A stretch of DNA of 64,000 bases from Flavimaribacter sediminis (GTDB taxonomy: Bacteria > Pseudomonadota > Alphaproteobacteria > Rhizobiales > Rhizobiaceae): contig NZ_JAICBX010000001.1 of assembly GCF_019492055.1 (NCBI RefSeq), positions 1 through 64,000 of the forward strand. Reading direction: 5' to 3'. Made by a program: the position numbers and the translations under genes. The notes beneath the pieces were generated by a model. That model was not told the DNA's origin. It searched no databases and worked only from the letters and a program-made list of their open reading frames with translations. Below, one piece after another: positions 1 through 8,684 of the stretch; the first letter of the stretch is position 1; every line of letters begins with the position of its first letter.

Positions 1-106
1 TAGTCCCCATAGAGCCGTGGAAGACGACCACGTTGATAGGCTGGATGTGGAAGTGCGGTAACGCATGAAGCTGACCAGTACTAATCGCTCAATCGACTTG
101 ATCGTT
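1..106 (+). rRNA. rrl: 23S ribosomal RNA, 3' end (partial)
   Basis: The last part of the large-subunit rRNA gene enters from the left edge. The conserved 3' segment with GTGGAAGTGCGGTAACGC and GCTGACCAGTACTAATCG is visible. The exact 3' end (about 100-110) is estimated from the usual alphaproteobacterial end shortly after ATCGACTTGATC. Confidence 0.93.
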
Positions 107-422
107 CCCATTGATCAATGCGTATCATTATATCAGTCCTCACGCCGTGAGCGCCCAATGGGCGCTCGCTGCGGACGGCGCGCCGCACAAGCGGCGACGG
201 CCAGTCGGCCTTGCGAAGCTCTCAGAGCTTCGAATTCCTTTCCCTTGCAGACTTTGTATGGGAAAAAAGGACGGCGCGAAGCGCCGCAAGTGCGACTGCA
301 CGTCGGGCCTGATGGCCCGCCCAGTCCGGAGGTTAGTCCCGACAGTATCCCAAGGATGCTGGCGCGTACGCTCAACCGTGAGGACATAACAAATCTCCCA
401 GCTTCTCAAGTTGCTATTCTCC
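107..422 (+). other. 23S-5S internal transcribed spacer
   Basis: This spacer holds GC-rich hairpins, for example GAGCGCCC/GGGCGCTC at 149-167, of the kind cut during rRNA processing. No gene is supported in it. The open reading frames here overlap rRNA and spacer and are not credible. Confidence 0.8.
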
Positions 423-540
423 GACCTGGTGACTATAGCGGGGTGCCCCCACCCGTTCCCATGCCGAACACGGCCGTGAAACACCCCTGCGCCAATGGTA
501 CTTCGTCTCAAGACGCGGGAGAGTAGGTCATCGCCAGGTC
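423..540 (+). rRNA. rrf: 5S ribosomal RNA
   Basis: The 118-nt sequence starts GACCTGGT and ends CGCCAGGTC, forming the closing helix. The conserved core CCCGTTCCCATGCCGAACACGG is split here as CCCGTTCCC and ATGCCGAAC. The position directly behind the 23S spacer fits. Confidence 0.95.
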
Positions 541-650
541 TGAAAATAGCAACACATAAAATATCTTCTCTTTACACATGCCCGAACTTCGAGGCTTCGC
601 ACATCGTGCGGCGGCCCAACCGTAACGGATCGTGCAGAACCGCGTGTTGA

Positions 651-728
<78 letters not shown>

Positions 729-759
729 ATAAGACACTGAAAACGCTGATTAAATCAAA

Positions 760-789
760 AAGCCCTGATCCTCACGGACAGGGCTTTTT
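760..789. terminator. Rho-independent terminator after tRNA-fMet
   Basis: The hairpin AGCCCTG/CAGGGCT (761-767 and 779-785) is followed by a run of T. It can stop rrn/tRNA transcription before it enters the element. Confidence 0.75.
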
Positions 790-795
790 ACTGTT

Positions 796-817
796 TTGGC
801 ACACTCTTGGCACACTC
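796..817 (+). repeat. Tandem TTGGCACACTC repeats (candidate integrase arm sites, left)
   Basis: Two perfect adjacent 11-bp copies lie just inside attL. A matching TTGGCACA pair, also at 11-bp spacing, lies inside attR at 36456-36474. One helical turn of spacing at both ends suits arm-type binding sites of the element integrase. This role is inferred. Confidence 0.5.
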
Positions 818-886
818 AAAACCAACCGACTGCCCCAAGGGGCAACAAATCTCAACAACGGAAACGCTCTGGAACTAGATTCGCAA

Positions 887-932
887 CATGCCAGCATGCG
901 AGGTGGCCAGCATGCTAGCAGTCTGGCATGCC
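887..932. repeat. CATGCCAGCATGC repeat cluster, copy 1
   Basis: This cluster of GCATGC/GGCATGCC-type palindromes sits immediately downstream of the partition genes. Its first 16 bp (CATGCCAGCATGCGAG) are identical to 1851-1866, upstream of parA. It is a candidate partition site or ParA/RHH-protein binding site. Confidence 0.55.
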
Positions 933-934
933 TG

Positions 935-1177
935 TCACTGAGGACCGTTTCTGCGGTAGTGTTCCCAGATGATCCGGAAGAGTTTATTCAGCTCAAGATC
1001 ATGATCTGCGGCAAAGGCTCGATACTCGCGTCGAAGCTCCGGTGAAATCTTCAGCTGTAGAGGCACGTTCGAACCCCCGTCAGGTTTATGAAGGTTTCCC
1101 ACTCGTCGCGGCTTGGTTGGTGGCTCGGGAAGACGCTTAGGGCGCTTTGGCTTGGCCAGCTTGATATCGACCATCAC
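935..1177 (-). CDS. Small RHH-like partition partner of ParA
   Basis: This 80-aa basic protein has a lysine/arginine/proline-rich N-terminus followed by a segment (PLQLKISPELRREYRAFAADH) that looks like a ribbon-helix-helix fold. Its start overlaps the parA stop by 4 bases (ATGA), so the two are translationally coupled. In compact plasmid partition cassettes the gene behind a small ParA encodes the centromere-binding protein, and that role is inferred here. The CATGCCAGCATGC repeats on both sides of the gene pair would be its natural DNA target. No closer family name is claimed. Confidence 0.65.
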   Translation of the reverse strand: MMVDIKLAKPKRPKRLPEPPTKPRRVGNLHKPDGGSNVPLQLKISPELRREYRAFAADHDLELNKLFRIIWEHYRRNGPQ

Positions 1178-1830
1178 GCTACCTCCCGGTCCATCACCAA
1201 GCCTGCCAATTTGTCGGCAATATCCTGGGCTACAGCTTCCGCCTTTTCATTCAGTGAGCGGTGCGTCGTCTCAGTTGCGGCAAATCCGGCGTCCATGGCC
1301 CGCTGATAGCCTATGCGCTCCGGCAACTCCGCAACACCGACGGCGTAGCCCGCCCGGTTGATGAACTGTCTCGCGTCTTCTATGGCGGCGAGGCTGTCGC
1401 CGACCCGTGTCAACACGAAGACCAGCTTGTCAGCCTGAACCCCCTTCTCGACCAGCTCATGGGCAAGCATCACCCCAGGACGCAAATCATCCAACGCCAG
1501 CCCTGTTGGAATGATGACCAAATCACTCGTGCGGGCAATCTCAAGCGTGGCTGCCGTGGCATGCGGTGCTCCATCGACGACTACGAGATCGAACCGATCC
1601 GAATCCGATATCGCTTGCGCGACGCGCCCAAAGGTCTCGACGCGGATGTCCGGCTCTATGCCGTGCTGTTGGCGTAGGCGGCACCATTCAGCACAGGTGC
1701 CTTGTGACACGTCCATGTCGGCGATTTTCACGGCCCAACCTTGCCCCGCAAATTCACAGGCGATTAGCCGCGAAAGTGTGCTTTTGCCGACCCCGCCCTT
1801 TTGAGCGATAAGTCCAATAATATGCGCCAT
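1174..1830 (-). CDS. parA: ParA-family partition ATPase
   Basis: This 218-aa ATPase of the MinD/ParA/Soj superfamily partitions low-copy replicons by ATP-dependent, nucleoid-bound patterning. It shows the deviant Walker A motif KGGVGKST near residues 11-18, the switch I segment DMDVSQGTCAEW, and Walker B-like LVVVDGAPH. There is no N-terminal HTH domain, so it is the short type Ib-like form. The ATG at 1830 is preferred over upstream starts because AAAGGAG lies 8 bases before it. It is followed by the RHH-like partner gene with a 4-base overlap. Repeats upstream (1851-1890) may be its operator or centromere. Confidence 0.9.
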   Translation of the reverse strand: MAHIIGLIAQKGGVGKSTLSRLIACEFAGQGWAVKIADMDVSQGTCAEWCRLRQQHGIEPDIRVETFGRVAQAISDSDRFDLVVVDGAPHATAATLEIARTSDLVIIPTGLALDDLRPGVMLAHELVEKGVQADKLVFVLTRVGDSLAAIEDARQFINRAGYAVGVAELPERIGYQRAMDAGFAATETTHRSLNEKAEAVAQDIADKLAGLVMDREVA

Positions 1831-1850
1831 TTTAGGAAACTCCTTTGGCG

Positions 1851-1890
1851 CATGCCAGCATGCGAGCATTCCAGCATGCTGGCATGCTCG
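1851..1890. repeat. CATGCCAGCATGC repeat cluster, copy 2 (parA promoter region)
   Basis: It includes the palindrome CCAGCATGCTGG flanked by further GCATGC units and shares 16 bp with copy 1 at 887. It lies between the RepL-like gene and the parA ribosome binding site, where a partition-complex operator/centromere would be expected. Confidence 0.55.
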
Positions 1891-2355
1891 TTAATCTGTT
1901 GGGAACAATTCCACCTGTTCAGCCTGCCCAACAATATGTGTCAGGCGCTTGCGAAAACCCCGGTTCTCGGCCTTGCCAATCAGTGCCCGAGCCGTAATCG
2001 CATGATAATTCTTGAACTCTTCGCTCGCCTTCCAAGTCTCATGCGGGTTCAGGATATAGACGTTCGCCGTCCCCATTTTCGCGACGATGAGCGCACCTTG
2101 CTCGGAGAGATATTTGATCTTCTTGGATATGGTCTTCCGATGAAGGCCAAGCTCTTCTTCCAAGACCGTCATGCCACATGCCAGCACATTGTCATGTCCG
2201 GCATTCTCAACGAGGAAAACCCACACGCGGGCGGCGGTTGCGTCACCCGACAATAGGTCTTTGATCCGATCCCAGCCGGGACGATAAACTTTGGTGAAGG
2301 GTGGGTTCTTTTCGCGCGACGTTCTTTCGTCGCTAAAATTGGTAGCGGTTTGCAT
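1891..2355 (-). CDS. Winged-helix replication/maintenance protein (RepL-like)
   Basis: This 154-aa protein has a central helix-turn-helix/winged-helix segment (VLEEELGLHRKTISKKIKYLSEQG, about residues 65-88) followed by a NVYILNPHE-type wing. It resembles the RepL-type plasmid replication proteins. It lies upstream of parA on the same strand and downstream of the iteron-like repeats and DnaA box at 2470-2590. That is the order expected of a plasmid replication module. The ATG at 2355 is used; an upstream extension has no support. Assignment to replication is inferred from fold and context, and a transcriptional regulator is the alternative. Confidence 0.6.
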   Translation of the reverse strand: MQTATNFSDERTSREKNPPFTKVYRPGWDRIKDLLSGDATAARVWVFLVENAGHDNVLACGMTVLEEELGLHRKTISKKIKYLSEQGALIVAKMGTANVYILNPHETWKASEEFKNYHAITARALIGKAENRGFRKRLTHIVGQAEQVELFPTD

Positions 2356-2465
2356 GGGTATGTCCCAATTTATTGTTATTTTTAGTAATGTACCTGAGAA
2401 GTACAAAAGATGGAAATAAAATTCCAAAAATCGGAAACTAAAGCGCTCCATTGGAACTGAAACAC

Positions 2466-2600
2466 CACCTATATGTAACCTTCTGGGGGTTACATATATG
2501 TAACCTCTAGGGGGTTACATAAGGTCCGCGGTTTTCCTTGGTTTTTTGATTTTCCTTTCTTAGTCTTACATATGTGTGGACTTATCCACAGGCTCCGAGC
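2466..2600. other. Candidate replication origin: iteron-like repeats, AT-rich tract, DnaA box
   Basis: Two inverted-repeat units of the form TATGTAACC-N-GGGGTTACATA lie in tandem at 2470-2521. They are followed by a T-rich tract (2531-2575) and a perfect DnaA box TTATCCACA at 2582-2590. The RepL-like gene is transcribed away from this region. The features match a small iteron origin, though function is not shown. Confidence 0.6.
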
Positions 2601-2840
2601 CGCAAGTGGCAGCCCAAATACTGCATGCGCAGCGGCGAGGGGTGACTGTGGGTAAGTCAGCTGAACCCTTTGCTCTTGATCGTCGTTTGCGAACGACAAC
2701 TGAACACACGCAGCTCGGTACATCGGCATTTATTCGGTCACCACCCGTAAAACCTCTCTGGCGGCAGGGGGCTATGAGAGGAGTTCGAGTGGATTGATGC
2801 TCCGAAGGTATCCCATAGGCCGCGCAGGAGCCTCACCAGA
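2601..2840. other. Intergenic region without recognised feature
   Basis: This lies between the candidate origin and the 3' end of the coupling-protein gene. I see no convincing gene or repeat. Confidence 0.5.
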
Positions 2841-4847
2841 TCAATTGTCGAAGTCTGGGGGTGTCGGTGGACGCTTGTCGGCGTCGGATGATTTTGCCGA
2901 GCTCTCAGACGGCTTGATGGTGGTGTCAGCCTTGCGGGCACGCATCCTTGCCTGAAGGGCAGCAAGCTCAGCCTGATATTCGGGATCATCTGACAGGTCG
3001 TCAGTCTCACCATCAGGGCTAGGTTCTTTTTGTGAGGCTGCTAATCCCGCGCCGCCGTTGTCGCCTGTTGCGAAGGTTTCGTCTTCCTCGGGTTCTGGCT
3101 CAGGGGGCGGGACGTCCGGACGCTGCGCGCGCAATACGTCTGTCCCGTAAGACGCTTTTAGGGAGCCCATTGCCGTTTGAGCATTCTGATCGGCATAAAG
3201 CGGATTAAACATGCGGGCTCGCACAGACAGCCCATCCTGAAAGATGACGCAATCTTCCCTAAAGTCCGGCCCCATAAGCTGTTGGGGTGTGGCTACCCAG
3301 TCATCGCCGCCCCAAATATCCTTTCTGCGGCCCAACCGCATGGCGATATGTTCCGCGGTTCCAAGATCGTTTGGGCGGAAGAAAACCTGGCTACGGCAGT
3401 TCGCAATCAGGCTCTCCCACTTAGGATAGACTTCCTTCAGCTGTGCCAGATCCTGGGTAAACAGCCATAACCGAATTCCATAGCTGCGGGTTATTGCAAC
3501 CGCATCCTCGATAAGTCGCATATAGCCAAGTTGCGGCAGTTCATCGAAAAAGAAGGTAATCGGCCAACGTGGGTAGTCTATGGGTAGATCGTCGATCTCG
3601 GCATTTTCCGCTTCGATGACACCGCGATGTTCGATCGCACCGCTCAGAAGCTGGCCGAGAATGACGCGCAATACAGATCGGTAGCTGCCGATTTTCTCCG
3701 GGGGAATGACCAGGTAAACAGAGGCGGCGAGACCGCGTTCAAGCTGACCGTCATCTCGCTCATAACAGCCCGGTATCGCGCCGCCTCGTGCCGCATAGAC
3801 CAGTTCAGAATTGTCAGAATCCAGAATCCGGTCTGCGGAAAAGTCCGGGGTCGAGGTTGATGTCGTGTTGACAACGCCCTCTGATCGCCAGATTTCCAAT
3901 TGGGTACGGAGTGTCGTTCCGATGGACGCACTCAACGCCTCCGATTGTCCTTCGAGAACATTGCCTAATTCCCGGAGGCGCTCATCACCATCATTCTGGA
4001 GGGTCTCGATCATCGCCGCCATGTCGGACTTGCTACCAGCCAGCAGACGGCACACTTCACGCATATTCCGGCGGCTCGGTTCCCGTGTGCGAAGCACATA
4101 GAAAATCAGCCCCGTCAGCAGGTCCTTGGCGGCATTATCCCAGAAAGGTTCCTTGCTCTGCGGCACGATCAGCAGCTCTGCAAGCAGCCGCGCCTCATCC
4201 CAGCTATTCACACGGTCCAATGGATTGTAGCAGTCGGAGTCGGCCTCAAATGGCGACCATTTGAACACCTGACCAAAATGGGAGCGTCGCCACGCTGTCT
4301 CGCGATAGTTTTCGCCCTTTGGGTCAAGCACAACGACGGGACCCTCATAGGTCAGCAGATTATGCAGGATGAACCGTTGACCCTTGCCAGCCCCGGTCGG
4401 CGCTACGGTGAGAAGATGTCCTTCACCCTGAAACCACAACATGATGCCAAGATCGTCCTCTTCAGGCCCGTCAACAGGCAGGCGCCCCAGACGCATCTTA
4501 TCGATAATGAATTCCCGCTTGGCCTTCGGGATAATGATCCCTGCATCCAGTAGCTGTTGATCGCTTGACCAGTGCTCCATCTGGCCAGCGGACTGTAATC
4601 GCGCTTGACCGCCTTCCGTCATGAAGGGCAAGCATTCCCGGAGCTTGGCCCGTGCCTCTTCAAGGTTGCCGTTTTGCAGGGCGTGTCGGAATACGTTCTT
4701 GAAGGCCTCATCGAGTTTGGAATCGCTTGAGATGATCTGCACCGCATCTCTCCACATGGGGTCGAGACTGTTCAGCCAAGCCGCATACGCATTACTCCCC
4801 GGAGCGCCGTCCTTTCTCGCCTTCCCGAACAGTTTTCCGAAGACCAT
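2841..4847 (-). CDS. TraG/VirD4-family coupling ATPase, first copy
   Basis: This 668-aa member of the type IV secretion coupling proteins links relaxosomes to the mating channel and pumps DNA. Walker A APTGAGKGQ lies at about 149-157, the DPKGENYRETAW motif at 175-186, and Walker B TFFFDELPQLG near 431-441. The C-terminal tail of about 100 residues is acidic and proline-rich. Unlike classical VirD4, no N-terminal transmembrane helices are evident. That points to a soluble or differently anchored form. A second coupling ATPase with membrane helices is encoded at 24037-25635. It stands alone, transcribed toward the origin. Confidence 0.88.
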   Translation of the reverse strand: MVFGKLFGKARKDGAPGSNAYAAWLNSLDPMWRDAVQIISSDSKLDEAFKNVFRHALQNGNLEEARAKLRECLPFMTEGGQARLQSAGQMEHWSSDQQLLDAGIIIPKAKREFIIDKMRLGRLPVDGPEEDDLGIMLWFQGEGHLLTVAPTGAGKGQRFILHNLLTYEGPVVVLDPKGENYRETAWRRSHFGQVFKWSPFEADSDCYNPLDRVNSWDEARLLAELLIVPQSKEPFWDNAAKDLLTGLIFYVLRTREPSRRNMREVCRLLAGSKSDMAAMIETLQNDGDERLRELGNVLEGQSEALSASIGTTLRTQLEIWRSEGVVNTTSTSTPDFSADRILDSDNSELVYAARGGAIPGCYERDDGQLERGLAASVYLVIPPEKIGSYRSVLRVILGQLLSGAIEHRGVIEAENAEIDDLPIDYPRWPITFFFDELPQLGYMRLIEDAVAITRSYGIRLWLFTQDLAQLKEVYPKWESLIANCRSQVFFRPNDLGTAEHIAMRLGRRKDIWGGDDWVATPQQLMGPDFREDCVIFQDGLSVRARMFNPLYADQNAQTAMGSLKASYGTDVLRAQRPDVPPPEPEPEEDETFATGDNGGAGLAASQKEPSPDGETDDLSDDPEYQAELAALQARMRARKADTTIKPSESSAKSSDADKRPPTPPDFDN

Positions 4848-5178
4848 GCCGTTCTTCCTTTCGCGCGCCCCTGATTGCTTGTTCTGAAACTAACAATAGC
4901 CCCGGAATACGATCTGTCAGCCTGCTTTGTGCTAAGGACAGTTGAATGGCCGTGACCCGGCGGCGAGTTCGGTGCCGGGTTGGGGTGCGGTCCATAAGCA
5001 CCTGAAACTCATCCCAGAGGTTGCAGAGCAGTCAGCGCCCCCAATCCCTATGGCGGGGTCGTTGTCGTTTTGGGGCCGCGTCTACGGGTTGATTTCCCGG
5101 CCTCACTTGCCCTTGTCGCTGACCGCTGCCCACGAGCCGTCCTCATATCTGGCTTGACCTGGCAGGGACGCCGTGCGG
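4848..5178. other. Intergenic region upstream of the ardC leader
   Basis: It holds the promoter areas of the coupling-protein gene (leftward) and of ardC (rightward), plus GC-rich inverted repeats near 4955-4985. No gene is supported. Confidence 0.45.
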
Positions 5179-5364
5179 CGCAACGGTTCCCGGTCAGTTT
5201 CTTCCCCGGCTAAAGCCTTCCTCGCGAAGCAAGAAACAGCCCGCTCTCCGTCCTTCGTTTCTCTCCGGCCCGTGCCGGGTGCGCCGCCCGTCTTTGCCCC
5301 TGCCTTTCCGGTCGCCATCGGACGGCCGCGATGGGCGCGGCCCGCAAAGACAAGGAGAGAGACC
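5179..5364 (+). ncRNA. Conserved structured 5' leader, copy A (ardC)
   Basis: This noncoding leader shares ordered sequence blocks with 17527-17727 and 19366-19587. Helix 1 is GTTTCTT/AAGAAAC (5197-5203 with 5231-5237). It encloses helix 2 GGC/GCC (5208-5210, 5215-5217). Helix 3 GGCCGCG/CGCGGCC (5324-5330, 5336-5342) lies just before AAGGAG. Helices 1 to 3 are preserved in all copies with compensatory changes. Its role as a cis-regulatory RNA is inferred. Confidence 0.6.
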
Positions 5365-6273
5365 ATGAAGACCGAACGCCAAGACGTTTACACCCAAGTG
5401 ACCAACACCATCATCGCCGCCATCGAAGCCGGAGCCGGCGACTGGCAGATGCCCTGGCACCGCTCAGGCCAAGGCTTGAACCGCCCCGTCAACATCGACA
5501 CCACCAACGCCTATCGCGGGATCAACGTCGTCAGCCTCTGGGCCTCAGCCCAAGCACGCGGCTTCTCGACCGGCACCTGGGGCACCTATCGCCAATGGCA
5601 GAACAAGGGCTGTCAGGTCCGCAAGGGCGAGAAATCCAGCCTCGTGGTCTTCTACAAAGAATTCGACGTGGAAGAGCAGAAGGACGACGGCGAAACCGAA
5701 CAGGGCAAACGCCTCATGGCCCGTGCCAGTTACGTCTTCAACGCCGACCAGGTGGACGGGTTCGAGGCTCCGCCCTTGCCGGAACCGAAAGACCCGGCGC
5801 AAACCCACGATGCAGCCGAAGCCTTCATCGCAGCCACACGGGCCGATATCCGCCACGGCGGCAACCGCGCCTACTACCGCTTCCCGGATGACTTCATCCA
5901 GATGCCGGAGCGCGAGCGCTTCATGGGCACGGAAACCAGCACCGCGACCGAAAGCTACTACGGGACTTTGCTCCATGAGCTAACCCATTGGACCGGCAGC
6001 GCCATGCGTTGCGACCGCCAATTTGGCAAGCGCTTCGGCGATGACGCCTATGCCGTCGAAGAGCTCGTGGCGGAACTGGGCGCTGCCTTCCTCTGCGCTG
6101 ACCTTGGGATCACGCTGGAACCGCGTCCCGATCATGCCGCCTACATCGACAACTGGCTGAAGGTCCTCAAGGCCGACAAGAAAGCCATCTTCACCGCAGC
6201 CAGTGCCGCTGCTAAGGCAACCGACTATCTGGCAGGGCTGCAAGCCACTGAGGTTACCGAGGCCGCCGCTTAG
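5365..6273 (+). CDS. ardC: ArdC-family antirestriction protein with zincin domain
   Basis: This 302-aa protein has an N-terminal ssDNA-binding-type domain (about residues 5-125, with the TGTWGTYRQWQNKG segment) and a C-terminal metalloprotease-like domain. The HELTH zinc motif lies at 204-208 and a downstream EELVAE lies at 232-237. ArdC proteins protect incoming single-stranded plasmid DNA from restriction in the new host. The start at 5365 follows AAGGAGAGAG; the open frame extends upstream only because the leader happens to be open. A terminator hairpin overlaps its stop codon. A decayed copy of its 3' end lies at 8582-8680. Confidence 0.92.
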   Translation: MKTERQDVYTQVTNTIIAAIEAGAGDWQMPWHRSGQGLNRPVNIDTTNAYRGINVVSLWASAQARGFSTGTWGTYRQWQNKGCQVRKGEKSSLVVFYKEFDVEEQKDDGETEQGKRLMARASYVFNADQVDGFEAPPLPEPKDPAQTHDAAEAFIAATRADIRHGGNRAYYRFPDDFIQMPERERFMGTETSTATESYYGTLLHELTHWTGSAMRCDRQFGKRFGDDAYAVEELVAELGAAFLCADLGITLEPRPDHAAYIDNWLKVLKADKKAIFTAASAAAKATDYLAGLQATEVTEAAA

Positions 6274-6284
6274 GCGGCCTCTTT
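6259..6284 (+). terminator. Terminator overlapping the ardC stop codon
   Basis: The perfect 9-bp hairpin GAGGCCGCC/GGCGGCCTC (6259-6267 and 6273-6281) is followed by TTT. The TAG stop sits in the loop, so the last codons form one arm. The same structure survives in the ardC remnant near 8656-8678. Confidence 0.7.
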
Positions 6285-6471
6285 ACGATTATTCGTCCTA
6301 CGGGCATTCTGCCGACGTCATGCGAGAGTCGTGTTGGCGGTCGCTGATCACGCAAGTCCTTATCTTTGGGACTCGGCATGCAGTATGCGGAGTACACCGA
6401 GGGGCAAATTGTTGTTGAGTGCAGTTACTTGTTGTACTCTGCTTTAGTTGTAATAGATGCAGGACAATGAC

Positions 6472-8433
6472 ATGAAACTGACCCATATCAGAATACAGAA
6501 CTTCAAGTCGATTCTTGATACGGGAAAGATTTCCGTCGGGGAACTGTGCTGCCTTGTCGGTAAAAACGAAGCTGGGAAGACCGCCACTCTATCGGCTCTA
6601 CAATCCATCCGCCCTTTTGGTGCGCCTCAAACAAAATTTGACGTGACCGAGGATTATCCTCGTCGGTTTGCTACTCGCTACAAAGAGCGCCATTCCGATG
6701 AAGATGCGGTCGTCGTCGAAACGTGGTGGCAGCTGTCTGATAAGGGTTTCGAGCGTCTGGCGGATGAATTCGGTGAAGACGCCATCACTTCCCGCGAATT
6801 CAAGATCAGCAAGCGATACAACCAAGAAGGCACATCATGGTCGGTACCAATTTCTGCAAAAATAGCAATTGCCAATGCTGTTGCAGCCCAGCGTTTGAAC
6901 GCCGCAGAGAAGAAGGTTGTCGAAAAGGCAGAAACTTCAGCAGCTTTGATTGCCGCCATAGCCGGGCACGAGGAAAAATCTGAAAAACTGGCTGCATTAT
7001 CCAAGCGGTTCTCGGACTATCGGGATCAGTCGATCAACCTTCGTGGCATTGATCTGATTTCTGACCTGGTTCCTACGTTTTTCTATACATCACATTATGA
7101 CCGGATGAGCGGTCAAATTTCGGCACAGCAAATTGCGCAAGATAAGCAAAATAATAAGATTGAACCGGGCGATGAGATATTCATGAACTTCCTGCGGCTC
7201 GCCGGAACCGATTTGGACGAATTGAACCAGTCTCCACGATATGAAGAATTGAACGCCAAGTGCGAAGCCGCGTCAGCCGACATTACCGACCAGATATTTC
7301 AGTATTGGTCACAGAACAAATATCTGGAGGTCAAAGTTGAGCTGAATGAGGGCAGGCCGCAAGATAAGCCCCCCTTTAACGCAGGCGCTGTAGCGCGAGC
7401 ACGTGTTTATAATCAACTCCATCGGGCAAGCGTTCCATTTTCGGAGCGAAGTGCAGGTTTCGTCTGGTTTTTCTCTTTCCTCGTTCAGTTCGCCATGATG
7501 CGCCGAACAACCGACAATGTGATTATTCTTCTTGATGAGCCGGGATTAACGCTGCACGGAAAAGCTCAGGAAGACCTGCTTCGCTACATTGAGGAAAAGC
7601 TTCTGCCTACCCATCAGGTGATTTTCTCAACTCACTCTCCGTTCATGGTCCCGCCCAAGAGGCTGGCTGACTGTCGCGTCGTCGAGGATGTCGTTGACCT
7701 GAAAGAGCCCGCCCGCCCGCAATCACTCGGAACAAGAATAACCGAAGATGTCATGAGTACGGACAAGGATACGTTGTTTCCGTTGCAAGGGGCGCTTGGT
7801 TATTCCGTTACGCAATCGCTTTTCGTCGGCGAGAATAGCCTGTTGGTCGAGGGGCCGTCGGATATCCTCTATCTGCAAGCCTTCTCAAATGAACTTGAAC
7901 GACGGGGAAGACAGGGTCTTAATCCCAAATGGACCATGTGTCCTGCAGGCGGCATCGACAACGTGAGGCCCTTTGTGTCGCTCTTTCATGGTAACCACCT
8001 AAATGTGGCCGTCCTCTCTGACCAAGGACAAGGCGACAAGGGCAAAATTGAACGTTTGCGCCGAAGCGAAGTTCTTGCCGCTGAACGTCTTCACACGATC
8101 GCTGAATTGCTCGACCAGTCTGAGGCGGATGTTGAGGATCTTATGCATCCGGAACTCTTCTGTAAGATTATCAATGGATGCTACGATCTGAAAGGTAAGC
8201 ATGCCGTCACAGCCGCAAAACTCGCCGCTACGGAAGGTGCCCCGCGTCAGGTGAAGCAAGCCGAAGCCTACTTCCGGCTACTACCTGCCGACATGCCCGA
8301 GTATAGTCACTACCGCCCTTCGGATTGGTTGATCCGCAATCCACAAATGCTCGACGGCGACAACGCTGAGGTGCTTGAAACACTGGAGCGGGCGGAGAAG
8401 GTGTTTGCTGTTTACAATCAGATGCTCACATAG
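6472..8433 (+). CDS. OLD-family ATPase with TOPRIM nuclease domain
   Basis: This 653-aa AAA/ABC-type ATPase joined to a TOPRIM domain has the OLD (overcoming lysogenization defect) architecture. It shows Walker A GKNEAGKT at 30-37, Walker B VIILLDEPGLTLHG in the middle, and then TOPRIM motifs LLVEGPSDILYL and VAVLSDQGQGDKG. No UvrD-like helicase follows, so it is a stand-alone (class 1-like) enzyme, a group linked to phage defence. The ATG at 6472 is favoured over 6457 because AGGAC lies 6 bases before it. The gene is inserted between intact ardC and an ardC 3' remnant, so it is cargo. Confidence 0.85.
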   Translation: MKLTHIRIQNFKSILDTGKISVGELCCLVGKNEAGKTATLSALQSIRPFGAPQTKFDVTEDYPRRFATRYKERHSDEDAVVVETWWQLSDKGFERLADEFGEDAITSREFKISKRYNQEGTSWSVPISAKIAIANAVAAQRLNAAEKKVVEKAETSAALIAAIAGHEEKSEKLAALSKRFSDYRDQSINLRGIDLISDLVPTFFYTSHYDRMSGQISAQQIAQDKQNNKIEPGDEIFMNFLRLAGTDLDELNQSPRYEELNAKCEAASADITDQIFQYWSQNKYLEVKVELNEGRPQDKPPFNAGAVARARVYNQLHRASVPFSERSAGFVWFFSFLVQFAMMRRTTDNVIILLDEPGLTLHGKAQEDLLRYIEEKLLPTHQVIFSTHSPFMVPPKRLADCRVVEDVVDLKEPARPQSLGTRITEDVMSTDKDTLFPLQGALGYSVTQSLFVGENSLLVEGPSDILYLQAFSNELERRGRQGLNPKWTMCPAGGIDNVRPFVSLFHGNHLNVAVLSDQGQGDKGKIERLRRSEVLAAERLHTIAELLDQSEADVEDLMHPELFCKIINGCYDLKGKHAVTAAKLAATEGAPRQVKQAEAYFRLLPADMPEYSHYRPSDWLIRNPQMLDGDNAEVLETLERAEKVFAVYNQMLT

Positions 8434-8463
8434 GTTGTTTGCATAGGATTAAATGAGGGGAAC

Positions 8464-8545
8464 GCCGTCCCCTGCCTGCAACCGCCTTCGGCGGTTTCCG
8501 TCACCCCTTCGAACGGGATTGCACCCCGTAGCGCCCTTTAATGTG
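8464..8545 (+). repeat. Backbone repeat R0 (partial copy)
   Basis: This block, with the hairpin AACCGCCTTCGGCGGTT and CCGTCACCCCTTC, also occurs at 14092-14151. It occurs more degenerately at 9964-10013, where it leads into the longer repeats R1 and R2. It is evidence of duplicated backbone DNA around the cargo. Confidence 0.6.
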
Positions 8546-8581
8546 GGGCGCCGCCTACCTGACAATTGGTTGACGGCTCTG

Positions 8582-8680
8582 AAGGCATCTTCACCGCCAG
8601 TGAGGCCGCCAAGGCGGCTGTCTTTCTGGCAGGGTTGCAAGCCGCCGACGTCACCGAGGCCGCCGCTTAGGCGGCCTCAC
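8582..8680 (+). pseudogene. Remnant of ardC 3' end
   Basis: It resembles the final codons and terminator of ardC (6187-6284): GGCATCTTCACCGCC, CTGGCAGGGTTGCAAGCC, and the hairpin with TAG in its loop are shared. There is no start or upstream coding part. It shows that the ATPase gene and R0 were placed into a formerly ardC-like locus or a duplicate of it. Confidence 0.7.
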
Positions 8681-8684
8681 TTCC

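Noticed and set aside
65-526. Open reading frames over the 23S end, spacer and 5S region
   Set aside because: They overlap rRNA genes and have no family resemblance.
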